From NCBI GenBank assembly GCA_030704615.1, contig CM060731.1:71096756-71156755 (forward strand): a DNA stretch of 60,000 nt, read 5' to 3'. Under the pieces are notes generated by a model, which was given only the letters and a program-made list of their open reading frames with translations, had not been told where the DNA came from and ran no database searches. This document shows, piece after piece, positions 47,801 to 59,294 of the stretch. The stretch comes from Takakia lepidozioides (taxonomy: Eukaryota > Streptophyta > Takakiopsida > Takakiales > Takakiaceae). Every line of letters begins with the position of its first letter. Within the stretch, counting starts at the first letter, position 1. Both the position numbers and the translations under genes were made by a program.

Positions 47801-50800
47801 CCCTCGCAGAGCTGTCATCCACTGGTTCCGAGCAGGACCTTCAGGGTTTCCAAGTTCATCACAAGAAATGAAAAATTTCCTCCTCCCTACAGCCACATTC
47901 TGAGCAGCCTGGTCTCTCAGATCTTTTGCAACCCTCCTTAAAGCATTTTTGCGTTCTATAGGAGTCACACCTGATGTCCCCCCAGGACTAAGGCTGGAAT
48001 CCTGCAAGGTTTCAGCAGTACCATGCATGTTACCACCTTCACTCTGTTGGGGCTGGACTGCTGTCTCCCACCCCACAGGATGATGCGGAGCAAATGCATC
48101 CTCGGTCTGTTTCAGAATGCCTTTCCCTTTCAGGGTATTAGGTGTACCTGGAGATGTTGGATAAAGAGGTGGCCGCGGTGCAGTGAAGCTCGAAGGTGCC
48201 GGCAGTTGTACTCCACTGTAGTTGGATCCTGAAGGTTGGTGGCCACCATACTGGACCTGCCCCTGGTGTGGTCTTGCAGGGCTGGTAGGATAGAGGGAGG
48301 AAGTAGGTTGGTTGTACATAGGCCGAGGAGGATACATACTATGGGGATGCATTCCATAATGGTGGTAAATGGAATACCCACCTTGACTAGGATCATGCAT
48401 TGGAGCGCCTGCAGGTGGAGCAAAAGAATTGTAATTCTGGCACTGAGAATCATTGTTTGGAGGTTGATAGTGAGGATACGGCATGTGCCCATGCAGATTA
48501 TACCCTGACATGGCAGGATACTGTGGGTACATAAGCGGATACGAGGGAGGAGCCGATACTGGTGGATACAAGGGAGCTGGAACGTCAGTCTGTGGAGTGG
48601 GCGGGGCTGGTTTTTCGTAAGGGGGAACAACCGCGCCACTCATCACAGCAGTTGGCGCAATAGTTGGTGCACACTTTGCTGGAGTAAGAGACTTATGCTC
48701 GTTCGCATCCTTCCCTGCAATTCCCTTCCTTTTTTTGACTGAACTCTGCACACATTGCTCAACAGAAACATGTGAAACAATACGACCATACTACTAGGGA
48801 TGGCAAACCACGTGGGTAAGCCAAGCCCAAAGGCCTATGCAAGAAGACCCTGTCAGTCAGACCTATGGTACAGTCAGCTGAATCGCATGCCTCATACCAG
48901 CGACCCTATGATAAATACCTGAATATTAGGAAGGAAGAACTCACCCTGCTAGATGAATCTGACGTGGAGGCTGAAGTGTCTAAGGCCATGTCAAAAGCAT
49001 GAAGAATGTCCGAACAAAACAATGTTAGGCATAAACTTCCCTGAACTCGTTTCCAGTTTGTGACATGGGTGAGGACTTTGAGGATGATCTGAAGGGCAGA
49101 CCTACCCTTGGCACTAGACTGAAAATTTAACCTCCGGATGGGGAGTCTACCTTTGAACAATAAACAGATGCAGAGAGGAAAGGGAGATTGTCGATGCTCA
49201 CTGGTGTGGGTGGCCTGAAGACAATGTCCATTTTGTGATACAAGTCTGGGGTATTCTCATCAGAGAGCGACCCTCTTCAGGACCATCAAGAACATAGTCC
49301 CTGCACCTCTGTTCACCAACTATCAATATCTCAAGGCTGAGTCTAAAGCGGTGGGCCCTGTTGGGGTCTCATTGCTTGGTAGCCCACATACAACAAAACT
49401 GATGAACGTGTGAAGGGCTTTCTAAAAGGAATCTGGAAAGCCTGAACTAATGTTTATAACACGGTAAGTCCTACTAATGGAGTGAGCCCCTCATTCTAAT
49501 GGCAGACAGTTAATTAACTGTCTAGAAGATCTTCAGCTTTTCACCTTGAATATCAGGACAAGAGGTGACCAAGTGCAGTGGACTCGTGAGAAATCCCAAA
49601 CTGGGGAACGCTCCATTGTGGATTATATCATAATGGACAAAAATTTGTTCCCCCAGTGTGCGAATGTGTTGATCGACAGAACTGATATTGCTACCTCTGA
49701 CCAGTTCCTGGTTTGGAATGAGATCAAAAGGTGTTTTCCCAACACCAAGAGATATGTGAAACATTCGATTCGGAAGTGGCGCATAGAAAAACTTCATAAT
49801 GAGGAGGTCAAGGTTGAGTATGTCCAGGCCTTGCAAGAGGCTCTCCCTCTCGATGCAATCGCTCCAAGAACTTCAGTCTCGCTCTGATAACGCAAGAAAT
49901 GAAGTCGAAAGAGCAGGGGACTCTTGGGAGAGTTTCGTTTCCTCCGTGGTTGACAAGATCATTGGGATGAAACTAATTGTCTGTGCTAGAGCTGTTAATT
50001 GGTGGACCAATGAGATTAAACTCAAGATAGCTGAGAGACGAGCCCTCTATAAAGAGTGCTGCAATTTGGAAACCAACAGAGAATTGTGGGCGAGGTACTA
50101 CCAGCTCCGTAAAGATATCAATCAGCTTGTTAGGTCTCAGAACCCTAAATTATACTGGGACAAGTTATATAGTGTTTGAAACTCGGAACTTTGGTGCAGA
50201 TCGCAAACCTGCTGATGGGTTGGGGAGTTTGCAGGGTGCTTTGCGCGCTTTCTCTTTGTTGGGGCTTCTTTCATCGTTTCCATCTCTGACTCCGAGCTGG
50301 TCTCATTCAAGTCTTCATGTGCGGCATAATCTTGGTCTCGCTGCAATTCTTGCTCTCGTGCCTCCTCTGTGTCTGACTCCGCTACCACCTGCGCTTCCTC
50401 CTCTTGCTCTACCTCTTTCTCCCGTTGTGACATTGCAGAGTGCAGGAGTTGAACTCTGTGACTTCGGCGAGGAGGACCTGTGTGTTTGAGGATTTCCTCA
50501 ACGAGGCGTTTAGGGCGACTCAATCTCGCTTCGACGCTGCAAAGAAGAAGAAGAAAGACAATGTCAGCAGCAGCAAAACCCTAACATATCCTCTCTGCAG
50601 GTTTGGAGCTTTTAATGCGGTTTCATGGCTAGGGCTAGGTAGGGCATATGAAAAAACGCAAGTTCGGACCTCTTTGCAATGTCGTAGATCTTCAGTCGTG
50701 CGAAGAATGCCTTGTTCTCCGCTTGACGCTTTGCTCGTTCTACCTCCCTCGCTGTAGGCTTGCGCCCTGGTGTAACTTCTGGACACTCTATGTCTGTCTC

Positions 50801-50803
50801 CAT
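44811..50803 (-). CDS. TNPA-like CACTA protein containing an FCP1/SCP-type (NIF) phosphatase domain
   Basis: Eight exons: 50803-50670, 50536-50209, 48745-47435, 47160-47059, 46931-46403, 46340-45658, 45538-45422 and 45062-44811. All phases close, giving about 1151 residues. The order is acidic, charged N-terminus, Pro/Tyr-rich segment (about 170-390) and a Ptta/En/Spm-like domain (about 430-590: KTWAQLVVSWGSTDFKKFQA, SRSGRSGISG). Then EKETGRTPSLQEI, a helical stretch and the NIF-type HAD phosphatase domain (about 803-985). The last exon is TNP1-like (IGDKVLLFDP...YYRIHVKSV...LGDTQGSATLWSEKFI). The NIF part has ILILDLNGLL (nucleophile D810, DxN for DxD), VGVWSSMSLSN and NTLLVDDSP (D922/D923). 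TNPA-type proteins bind subterminal repeats and help TNP2; the phosphatase role is unknown. The weakest joint is intron 5, only 62 bp; a frameshift is the alternative. Confidence 0.72.
49500..50180 (+). pseudogene. LINE fragment inside a TNPA-like intron
   Basis: Plus-strand frames carry LNIRTRGDQVQWTREKSQTG and ERSIVDYIIM, the C-terminal end of a LINE endonuclease, then the endonuclease-RT linker (VNWWTNEIKLKIAERRALYK, LVRSQNPKLYWDKL). A stop and frame change near 49885 break it. It lies wholly in intron 2 of the TNPA-like gene, antisense to it, and no RT follows. The stretch 48746-49500 is otherwise non-coding. Confidence 0.7.
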
Positions 50804-50832
50804 TTCCTGACGAGTCTCACTCAGTCGCCAAG
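50804..50832. promoter_or_regulatory. 29-bp gap between divergent start codons
   Basis: The ATG of the TNPA-like gene (50803, minus) and of the TNP2 gene (50833, plus) are only 29 bp apart. No TATA box fits in between, so each promoter must overlap the other gene's first exon, or one of the starts lies further downstream. This arrangement would tie expression of the two proteins together. Confidence 0.45.
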
Positions 50833-53800
50833 ATGATCCCTCCTACTGCCCATCGATTGCAAAGGCGGACACAAGCAGAACATGACGATGACAGATTGTG
50901 GAAACTAGAGGAAGCGCGAGCAAGAAGACTGGGTCTTCGGAAAATTCTATGTCCATGCAATGCCTGTCATGGTGGGAACTGGCAAACCATTGGCCGGGCT
51001 AAGCGTCATCTGCTTTTGAACTTGCGAGATCCTAACTTGCGAGAACTCCCGGTGCATATCTGTGGATTCTCTTCCCTTAACCCTGATGCATACTTTGAAA
51101 TTATAAGAAACAGTTCAAATTCCTGGTAGCGGGATTGTTGTAAGGTGTAGAGTATTGTACATGCCCGTTTTCCTATTGCCACGTGCCTGTATTATGGCAC
51201 GTTCCACATCCACCATTTCCAACCCTAAACTCCCCATCTTATTGTGGATTGACATGTGGACTGATATGCTTATAAGCAGGAAAACTCTGGAGACGAACAT
51301 GAGGGGTTTAGAACGGAAACCAGCCCTGCAGGTGGTCCTGATACCTTGGATCGTAATCTTGACATGCTTAGAATGCTCCGGGAGACATTCGCAACTACAG
51401 ATAATGGGGTGCAAACTGGTGATGCACATGAGGAACCGGGAGATGGAACACAGGGCCAATGGGACACAGATGGAGTGCCAGAGCAGACTGATGGTGGACT
51501 GAAGAGCGATGGTGATCGTGGTGCAGCGAGTGCCTTACGTTTTGAGCAGGAGGCATCCAGGGCTTTGTATGTAGGGAGTTCTTCCTCTCGATTGTCTGCT
51601 ACCTTACTGCTGTTAAATGCTTGTCAAACCCATGGTGTGTCAAACACCTTTGTCGATGAACTCCTTACATTGTTAGGAAGACAACTGTTGCCAGCAGACA
51701 ATTGCCTGCCAAAGTCCCACTATGAGGCAAAACAACTCATAATGGAACTCGGGCTTCATTACGAGAGTATACATGCATGTCCGAAAGGTTGTGTGTTGTT
51801 CAGAAGGGAGCTTCAAAATTTGGAGGTTTGTCCAAAATGTCAGGCATGTCGTTATGTGGTGGGTACGAAGACACCAGTACCTCGTAAGGTCCTTCGACAT
51901 TTCCCTATCATTCCAAGGCTGCTTCGAATGTATAAAGCCAAATCCATCTCAGAGTTATTGTCATGGCACTTTAAGAATCGAAGTTTGGATGGCTTGGTTA
52001 GGCACCCAGCAGACAGCAAGGCTTGGGCCCACATTGACCAAAAATGGCCTGAGTTTGCAGCGGACCCCAGAAATCTGCGATTGGGTCTCGCATGGGATGG
52101 TGTCAATCCTTACAGTGATAAATCAAACAAATGGTCAACTTGGCCTGTCATGTTGGTAAACTATAATCTTCCACCATGGCTGTGTACTAAGCCATTTTTC
52201 ACGATGTTGGCTTTATTGATTCCTGGACCACAATCTGTGGGAAATGACAATGCAGATGTTTATCTGCAGCCCCTTGTGGATGAGCTGAAATTGTTGTGGG
52301 AAGTTGGTGTGGAGGCATTGGATGGAAGTAGCCTAGTGGGGCAACAGTCATTTCGCATGAGGGCCATCTTGATGTGGTCAATCCACGACTTTCCAGCTTA
52401 TGGGTTGCTAGCAGGATGCGCACACGGGGGATACAAGGCCTGCCCAGCTTGCGGCCCTAATGTTGATTCCAGGTACTCCAAGGCATGCAAAAAAGTTTTG
52501 TATCTTGGTCATAGGAGATACTTGCCTGCTATTCATCCCTATAGGAATAACTCGTCCCACTTTAATGGACATGTGGAACATAGAGCAGCTCCTATGGTGG
52601 TCACTGCAAGTGAGCAATTTGACCGGGCTACAACCAGAGAGTTGTATCTCGCAATGGGAGGGGCTGAGGGGGGAAAACTGGACCCTTCAAAGGAACATGG
52701 CATGAAACGGGTCACTGTTTTGAACCAATTGCCATACTGGAAAGACTTACTCATCCGATACACACTGGATGTGATGCATTGTGAAAAAAATTTGTGTGAG
52801 AATGTGCTGAGAACCATTCTTGGGGAGAAGGACACAGCCACATCTAGGAAGGATATGGAACTCAATGTCATTCGTGAACACTTGTGGTTGAGACCCCATC
52901 CCTCTCACCCGAACAAGTTGGTCAAGCCTTTGGCCCCATATGTTCTTACTGAAGATGAGAAGGTGCTGTTTTTGGAAACATTGGCTGCAGTAAAGGCCCC
53001 CACAGGTTATGCTGCCACATTCCAGAAACATGTGGCTGACAATAAACTGTCTACAATGAAAACCCATGACTACCATGTAATGATGCAGCAGATTTTACCT
53101 CTTTGCATTCGAGGGGTATTGGGAAAGGGTCCACGGATGGCAATTATGAGGCTTTCTCGAGTCTTCCAAAAAGTGTGTGCAAAGATCATTAATCCAGCTG
53201 AGGTACCGGCCTTAAAAGAAGATGTTGCAATCACTATGTGTCTGCTGGAGAAAGAATTCCCTCCGTCATTTTTTGATATCATGACTCACTTGCTTGTACA
53301 CCTTGTGGACGAATTGGAGGTGTGTGGTCCCGTGTCTAGCCGTTGGATGTATCCTATGGAACGGTATATGAAGACATTAAAAGGCTATGTAAGGAATATG
53401 AGCCGACCTGAAGGGAGCATGGCGGAAGGGTATGCTTTGGATGAGGCCCTAGGGTTTCTAACTGAGTATATGGCTGAATTTCATGCTACAAGCCGAAGGG
53501 TGTGGGACTCCAATGAAGAAGACTCAGTTAGTGGGGAGGTGGTTGAAGGATTGGGAACTGTACGAGTCCTCACCATTCAAGAACGAGACAGTGCACACGA
53601 GTATATTTTGCACAACACAGATTGCATGAAACCATTCCTTGAGTAAGTATGTTGCTTATCATATCCTGTGTGTTTCATTTCTGCCAATGGTATAAGCTGT
53701 AATCCTAATTTGCAATTCTCATTTGGACAGGGCCTATGAAGAGGAGATGGCACTCATAGAAGCATCCCGCACTGAGTTCAGAACAGCATACCTTTGTGGA

Positions 53801-54643
53801 CAAGACCAAGACCACCACAATGGAGAAATTCCATACCCAACAGATATGCGCTTACTGGCTCCATTCCATGAATGGATTGAAGGTGCTGTCCAACGCAAAG
53901 TGAGTTCAGGTGAGTCCTATGATTTGGACATATGCCATTTATGTATACCACCAGCAGTACAGTCATTGGGCTTCAAGTCCATGTATGCTTACGGCAATCA
54001 CTTTCGAGCAATAAGTGATGGGACTGGCGCCAGAGACAGGGTGACATTTGATTCTGGAGTTGCTCAAGTATTCCATCAGGAAAGCGAAAACAGAGCAGGT
54101 ATGTCCAGACGAGTGTTATCCCAATTGGAATATGTGGGTGTTGTAAGAGAAATAATTCAACTGGATTACGGAATTCTTCACCCAATTCTGTTCTTGTGTA
54201 CATGGGTGAGGTCACACATGGTGGGCCGGAATGCCACCATGAAACGAGATGATTATGGCTTTCTCTTGGTTGACTTCAGTCGCATGTTGCCTGGGATGGA
54301 GCAGCCCTGGACATTCCCTAGTCAGGTGGAGCAAGTTTTTTTCTCGGATGAAAAAAGTTCACGAGGGAACTGGAAGGTGGTCCTTCACAAGGACCCTCGA
54401 TCCCGACGAGTGGTTCACGATATTACAGAAGTGGCACTGGGTGAGGGAGACATTTATGTAGGCATGGTGCCTCCTGAAATTCCTCATAACATCATGACTG
54501 AGCTTGCTGTTTGTGTTCCTTTGAGTGAGGCAGATGAATTGGCCATTGCCAACTTGAATGCACCTGCAAGGCAGAGGCGAAATGGTAGAAGGCGGAGGCA
54601 AGCTCCACATGGGAGGTACCAAGCCAGTTGTGCTATGGTGTAG
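50833..54643 (+). CDS. TNP2-type CACTA transposase
   Basis: Three exons: 50833-51051, 51280-53642 and 53731-54643, with consistent phases, giving 1164 residues. Exon 1 encodes the transposase-associated zinc-like motif (ILCPCNACHGGNWQ, AKRHLL). The Transposase_21 core follows: LGLAWDGVNPYSDKSNKWST, LLIPGPQSVGNDNADVYLQP and ILMWSIHDFPAYGLLAG. Then TLDVMHCEKNLCENVLRTIL and a DUF4218-like region (VSSRWMYPMERYMKTLKGYV) come, and exon 3 holds a DUF4216-like part (WTFPSQVEQVFFSDE). Candidate DDE residues are D346, D570 and E767. The enzyme cuts the CACTA ends and inserts in new sites. No stop or frameshift was found, so it could be active. The exon 1-exon 2 joint is the least certain part. Confidence 0.92.
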
Positions 54644-55266
54644 AGTTGGTTTCTGCTATTGCATGTACTTTTCCAGGGTTTAGACTTGATACAGCATGGT
54701 ACCTTCCATGGGTGGGAGTGACTGAGCTGTTGGGGTGGGCAGACAAACACACTTTCATTTGTGACAGTGAACCCTAAACAGTCATGAAGCTGTGGCATGA
54801 ATACTTTTCTGACCCTAATCAATGGTGGCCCAATTGTGGGAAAAAGTGAATGCATGTTGGATTATAGAGAGTAGCAGATGCAATTGAGCATAGGAACTAG
54901 TGTGAGAAGTTGAGTTGGGTGTTTCCTTGAACAAATGTAGGCTGTTATTGTCAGTTGCTACCAGCAAGGCAAAGATGTATGCATGATTTGTGAGAGGCAT
55001 GGATAGCTGAAGGAGCAGGGATAGAGTGTGGGTCCAGATTCATCGGTGAGGGCCACATTTCAAGCACAACATTGCCTATGATTCCTTGTGGAAGGATTGG
55101 TACAAGAAACCTGCATGGGTAGATGGTCAACTGGAAGCCGCAGCAGCAGCGGCACAATTGGTAAAATCAGGCGATGAGGGCACCTTCTTCAACACATTTC
55201 AGCCTGTTTTTCCCCCTTATCACAATCGGCCCTAAATTTCCATGTTGAATTATGCAAGTTAGCTGG
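54534..55266. repeat. Tandem duplication, copy 1
   Basis: The end of TNP2 exon 3 plus about 600 bp of 3' flank (from GAATTGGCCATTGCCAACTT to GCAAGTTAGCTGG) recurs at 55501-56241 with scattered differences. Copy 1 contains the real stop codon of the transposase (54641-54643). Confidence 0.9.
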
Positions 55267-55389
55267 TTGACTGAATCTTTGATAGATTGGAGTGACTTTG
55301 ACATGATACTGCCAATGTGACAACAGGAAAGTATCCAGAAACAGGTACAAGAGATGAGGAGAAGGTGTGGAATGAATACTTTTCTGATT

Positions 55390-55500
55390 TGGTCAAGTTT
55401 AGGGAGTGTTCAACACCATGGCTGAACAAGATGTGGTGTCGTGGAGCGCGATGCTTGCAGGATGTGCACAACAGTGAAGTGGGATGGAGCCTTTGAATTG
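55390..55500 (+). pseudogene. PPR gene fragment, short
   Basis: A frame here gives FNTMAEQDVVSWSAMLAGCA, a typical PLS-type PPR motif boundary, lying between the two duplicated copies. No flanking PPR motifs remain. It looks like a deletion derivative of the larger fragment at 56246-56680. Confidence 0.65.
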
Positions 55501-56241
55501 CTGAATTGGCCATTGCCAACTTGAATGCACCTGCAAGGCAAAGGCAAAATGGTAGAAGGCGGAGGCAAGCTCCACATGGGAGGTACCAAGCCAGTTGTGC
55601 TATGGTGTAGAGTTGGTTTCTGCTATTGCATGTACTTTTCCAGGGTTTATACTTGATACAGCATGGTACCTTACATGGGTGGGAGTGACTGAGCTGTTGG
55701 GGTGGGCAGAATTCTGACAAACACACTTTCATTTGTGACAGTGAACCCTAAACAGTCATGAAGCTGTGGCATGAATACTTTTCTGACCCTAATCAATGGT
55801 GGCCCAATTGTGGCAAAAAGGTGAATGTCTGTTGGATTATAGAGAGTAGCAGATGCAATTGAGCATATGAACTAGTGTGAGAAGTTGAGTTGGGTGTTTC
55901 CTAGAACAAATGTAGGCTGTTATTGTCAGCTGCTACCAGCAAGGCAAGGATGTATGCATGATTTGTGAGAGGCATGGATAGCTGAAGGAGCAGGGATAGA
56001 GTGTGGGTCCAGATTCATCGGTGAGGGCCACATTTCAAGCACAACATTGCCTATGACTCCTTGTGGGAGAATAGCTACAAGAAACCTGCATGGGTAGATG
56101 GTCAACTGGAAGCCGCAGCAGCAGCGACACAATTGGTAAAATCAGGCAATGAGGGCACCTTCTTCAACACATTTCACCCTGTTTTTCCCTCTTATTAGAA
56201 TCGGCCCTAAATTTCTATGTTGAATTCTGCAAGTTAGCTGG
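55501..56241. repeat. Tandem duplication, copy 2
   Basis: Direct repeat of 54534-55266, offset by about 967-975 bp. It repeats the last 45 codons of the transposase in a now useless context (ELAIANLNAP and following) and the same non-coding flank. Confidence 0.9.
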
Positions 56242-56245
56242 TGGT

Positions 56246-56680
56246 GGACACATGTATAGCAAATGTGGGAGCACTGAGGATGCATGTTCAACACTATGGC
56301 TGAACGAGATTGTGCGTTTGCAGTGCGTGTGCAAGTCTGGCAGCTTTGGATGCATCACCAAAGTTGGAATTGTAACAGATGCAATCCAAATGTGGGGAGC
56401 ATCAAGGGTATGCCAAATGCCTCGTATGCCAAATGTGGGAGCATCAAGGGCAAACCTGGCAGCTCTGGAAAAAAGGAAGAGGTCCATGGCTTCATTGTCA
56501 AAGCTGGAATTCTACCTGATGTGATTATGAACAATGCCCTCGTGGACATGTATGCCAAATGTGGGAGCATCAAGGATTCGAAGGCAGTTTTCCAACACTA
56601 TGGCTCTTGGAGTGATTTTGACATGTACCAGCGAAGGGGAGAAAGTGGGGCCCTCAGTAGACGAGTTGAAAAGCACTAGT
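56246..56680 (+). pseudogene. Captured PPR gene fragment
   Basis: Shifting frames carry PPR signatures: HMYSKCGSTEDA at 56246-56285, YAKCGSIKG near 56425, then VHGFIVKAGILPDVIMNNAL and [20 protein letters not shown] at 56485-56605. Frames break between the motifs. It has the PLS style of the gene at 24191-26200 but is inside the CACTA element, downstream of the transposase, so it is a captured piece. Three AAGCACTAGTTAAA-type units follow at 56671-56705. Confidence 0.8.
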
Positions 56681-56705
56681 TAAAAAGCACTAGTTAAAAA
56701 GCACT

Positions 56706-57664
56706 GGCGCTTGATAGGGGGGGCAAAATTCAGGCTGGGGTGATCATTGATATCCCGGACGCAATGTAGAAAAGACGGTTGTGAGTGAAGGACACCCGTA
56801 GCAAAAAAACCCTGTTGTCTCAAAAAAGGAGGCAGTCACAAAGAGCAAGGCACTTTGTCCAAGCTTCTCGAATCTAGCAACAATGTGGACAGGGATTGAG
56901 TCATTGGGAACAATTTATGTAAGGTGGCGAAGAAAACCTTGTCTGAGGATCACTGGATATTTCTCTAGTACGGTTGGACTGGTAGAGATTGAAATCCGTG
57001 CTCAGCTCAGCTTCAGACTGTCTCATTGTGAAGGGTCACGGTTGACTGGACAGAAATGGGATTGACATTGCCGGGCTCCCAAATCTCTGAGACGAGAAGT
57101 GGTAGTTTTATCTATAGCTTCTCAAAGCAATTGTTTTACATTGTTCATTATAGTGTGACATTCTCATAACGATATTGTCGTCAGCTGCATGAGCAGTGCA
57201 TCTTTTTGGATTGTTGGTCCCCATAACCCTAATAACCTTTTTGAACTTTTTAAATTCTCTAAACAAAAGTCTATGTGTTATGTCGTCCAGGGCATGTTGA
57301 ATAGAGGTGGAAGTCATTTTATCCATCCATCTTCCACCTGGATGGTCAATGGGCCAAGTCATATCCACCTTGATGGTCAATGTGCCATGCCATATAGTTG
57401 CCCCAAATTCCTGTAGGACATCTGACACTCACTTCACACTCCATGACTCATTTGACACTCATGTCAAATGCCCCATATGAATTATCTTGGTCAACATCTG
57501 TTGACCGTATGGGTGTCATTCGAGTGTGAAATTTGTAACACCATGTGGCTTTTCCTACAATGATCCAAATCACACCTTGCCTCGTCTCACATGGGTGTAA
57601 GAAGAGCCGTTCAAAGTGCCAGGTGTGAACTATGGGTGGTGTTGGAAAAACCGGTTTAGTAGTG
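56706..57664. other. Right subterminal region of the second CACTA
   Basis: Non-coding. Between 57420 and 57650 TGACACTC, GTGTGA, TCAAATG and GTCAAC/GTTGAC words recur in both orientations, mirroring the left end, and GTGTAAGAAGAGCCGTT (57593-57609) is the inverse of AACGGCTCTTCTCACAC at 43871-43887. The terminus ends CCGGTTTAGTAGTG at 57664. Confidence 0.7.
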
Positions 57665-59290
57665 CCGCGCCCAGTTTGAGCGGAAACAAAAGGGACAGAA
57701 CCTGCCTCTGTCAGGGGGCTAACGTTGGTAGTAAGACTTACCTTCATATATAGAATTAATCTGGGTTTTCCAGATATCCACTAGAAATCCCTTCACACAA
57801 GCATCAAACTGCTGTGTGTGATTTGCCCAATAACTAGGCCTCAGGAGGGCCTGGGCTTTTGGCTCGGCCTTGAGACTTTCAAAGTTAAGAATAGTCTGCC
57901 TTGCAACACATTCAGTGAGTGTTCACACCGGCATCAGGAAGGACCAGCCTGCAATTAATTACACTTCAAGCCTGCCACCAAGTACACTTCTTGGGCAAGG
58001 TAAGCCATATTACATCTTCACATTTGGCCAAATGTAAGCACCCCAAAAGCATGCATCGTGCAAGGCCTTCTGGGTATGTAAGAACAGTATGTCATTGTAT
58101 ATATATTCAGGACCAATGCCCATAGGACTCTTGCATGGAAGAAAGGCCTGCCCTGTCACAGCATCCAGATCTGGACATACATACACTTTGAGTGCCCAAG
58201 ACCAAGCCCACTTGGCCAAGATAAATCATACAATGCATGTGGCTGTTCATATGGCAAAATAGAGTAAATAATCATTGGCCAGAGTCCTTTAGAGCTTACC
58301 GTCATTGTTTCACAGGAGGCTAATGCCATGTTTTGCAAATAGAACCTCAATATGCTCCATTCCACAACAAAACCAGGTCTGAAAAAAGGCCTGTCACTGC
58401 CTTATCAGGCTGTCTTTTTTAACAAAACTCAGGTCTCTTCATCCTTAGAGCCAAACAACCATTTATGACTTGTCCCTTACACCATCAATCCTCTTTTAAG
58501 GCCAAAAAAAAAGGGGGAACCTAGTCTAAAAATCCACAGACAAAGCTGTCAAAGATTCAAGACAAGGTAGGATTCACATGCAGTGCTGCATGAGACAAGG
58601 CTGTCAGGCCAAAGTGCTCCATCAGCAGCAGCAAAAGATAAGTCAGAAGCAAGCATCATCATGTCAAACCGGGAGCAAGTGGGCCGAAATCGGGGCTGCA
58701 GGCAGCAGCAGTATGTTCCTTTTGCACACATCCTTATCTGCAAGCTCAAGAGAATTCAAAGTAGGTAGGGATCCTCACCTAGTCCCATCACAAGCCCCCA
58801 CAAAAACCAATGGGTTAGTGAGGATTGTGGAACCCCAGGTGAATCACAGACCCCTACACTTGTTATCGATGTCAACTAAGAACCTCAAAAACAAGAGAAA
58901 AAGACATGAAGTAAAAGGGAACCCTAATCACCAAAAGCACCTTGAGCGATTGGGGAAGGTAACACTGCGCCATCGCCACCAACACGCCACCTCCAGCACA
59001 GCTAAGGAGAAGCAAAGCATACAAATGCTAGGTCTAAGAAGGGAGAGGGAGCGATATACTTCCCCATCAAAGCGCCGCTGCGAAACATAAAAGCCAGATG
59101 AAGGAAAGGGATGATGCCATCACAGCGGGTTCTCCCGCCTGTGAGAAGAGACAAGACGCCGCCATTGCGCGTCCCCAGGAGTTCGTCCGGCATGAAGCAG
59201 CAGACAGGGTAGCAGCAGAGCTCAGACGCCATAACTCGCGAGCTCAGCAGCACGAGGAATGCAGCTGACAGCGGGAGAGACACCCTAGGG
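57665..59290. other. Flank right of the second CACTA, no firm gene
   Basis: This should continue the DNA into which the element inserted. Possible exon-like minus-strand frames occur at 57730-57665 (NVSPLTEAGSVPFVSAQTGR) and 58219-58010 (KVYVCPDLDAVTGQAF, IGPEYIYNDILFLHTQKA). I recognise no family in either and cannot link them. Confidence 0.3.
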
Positions 59291-59294
59291 CAGA

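Larger units (their letters stand above)
43847..57664. mobile_element. Complete second CACTA (En/Spm-type) transposon, 13.8 kb
   Basis: The left end reads CACTAGCACAGAAACTGG and the right end, reversed, CACTACTAAACCGG. Both continue into TTTTT and, further in, share AACGGCTCTTCT(C/T)ACAC. The trinucleotide CCG flanks both ends directly (43844-43846 and 57665-57667), the 3-bp target duplication expected of CACTA elements. Inside are a TNPA-like gene (minus) and an intact TNP2 gene (plus) transcribed divergently. Also inside are an intronic LINE fragment, a tandem duplication and PPR fragments. Intact transposase frames suggest a fairly recent insertion. Confidence 0.88.

Noticed and set aside
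58578-59090. 170-codon frame rich in Gln, Lys and Arg
   Set aside because: No domain, no splice context and no conservation evidence; the composition follows the base composition.
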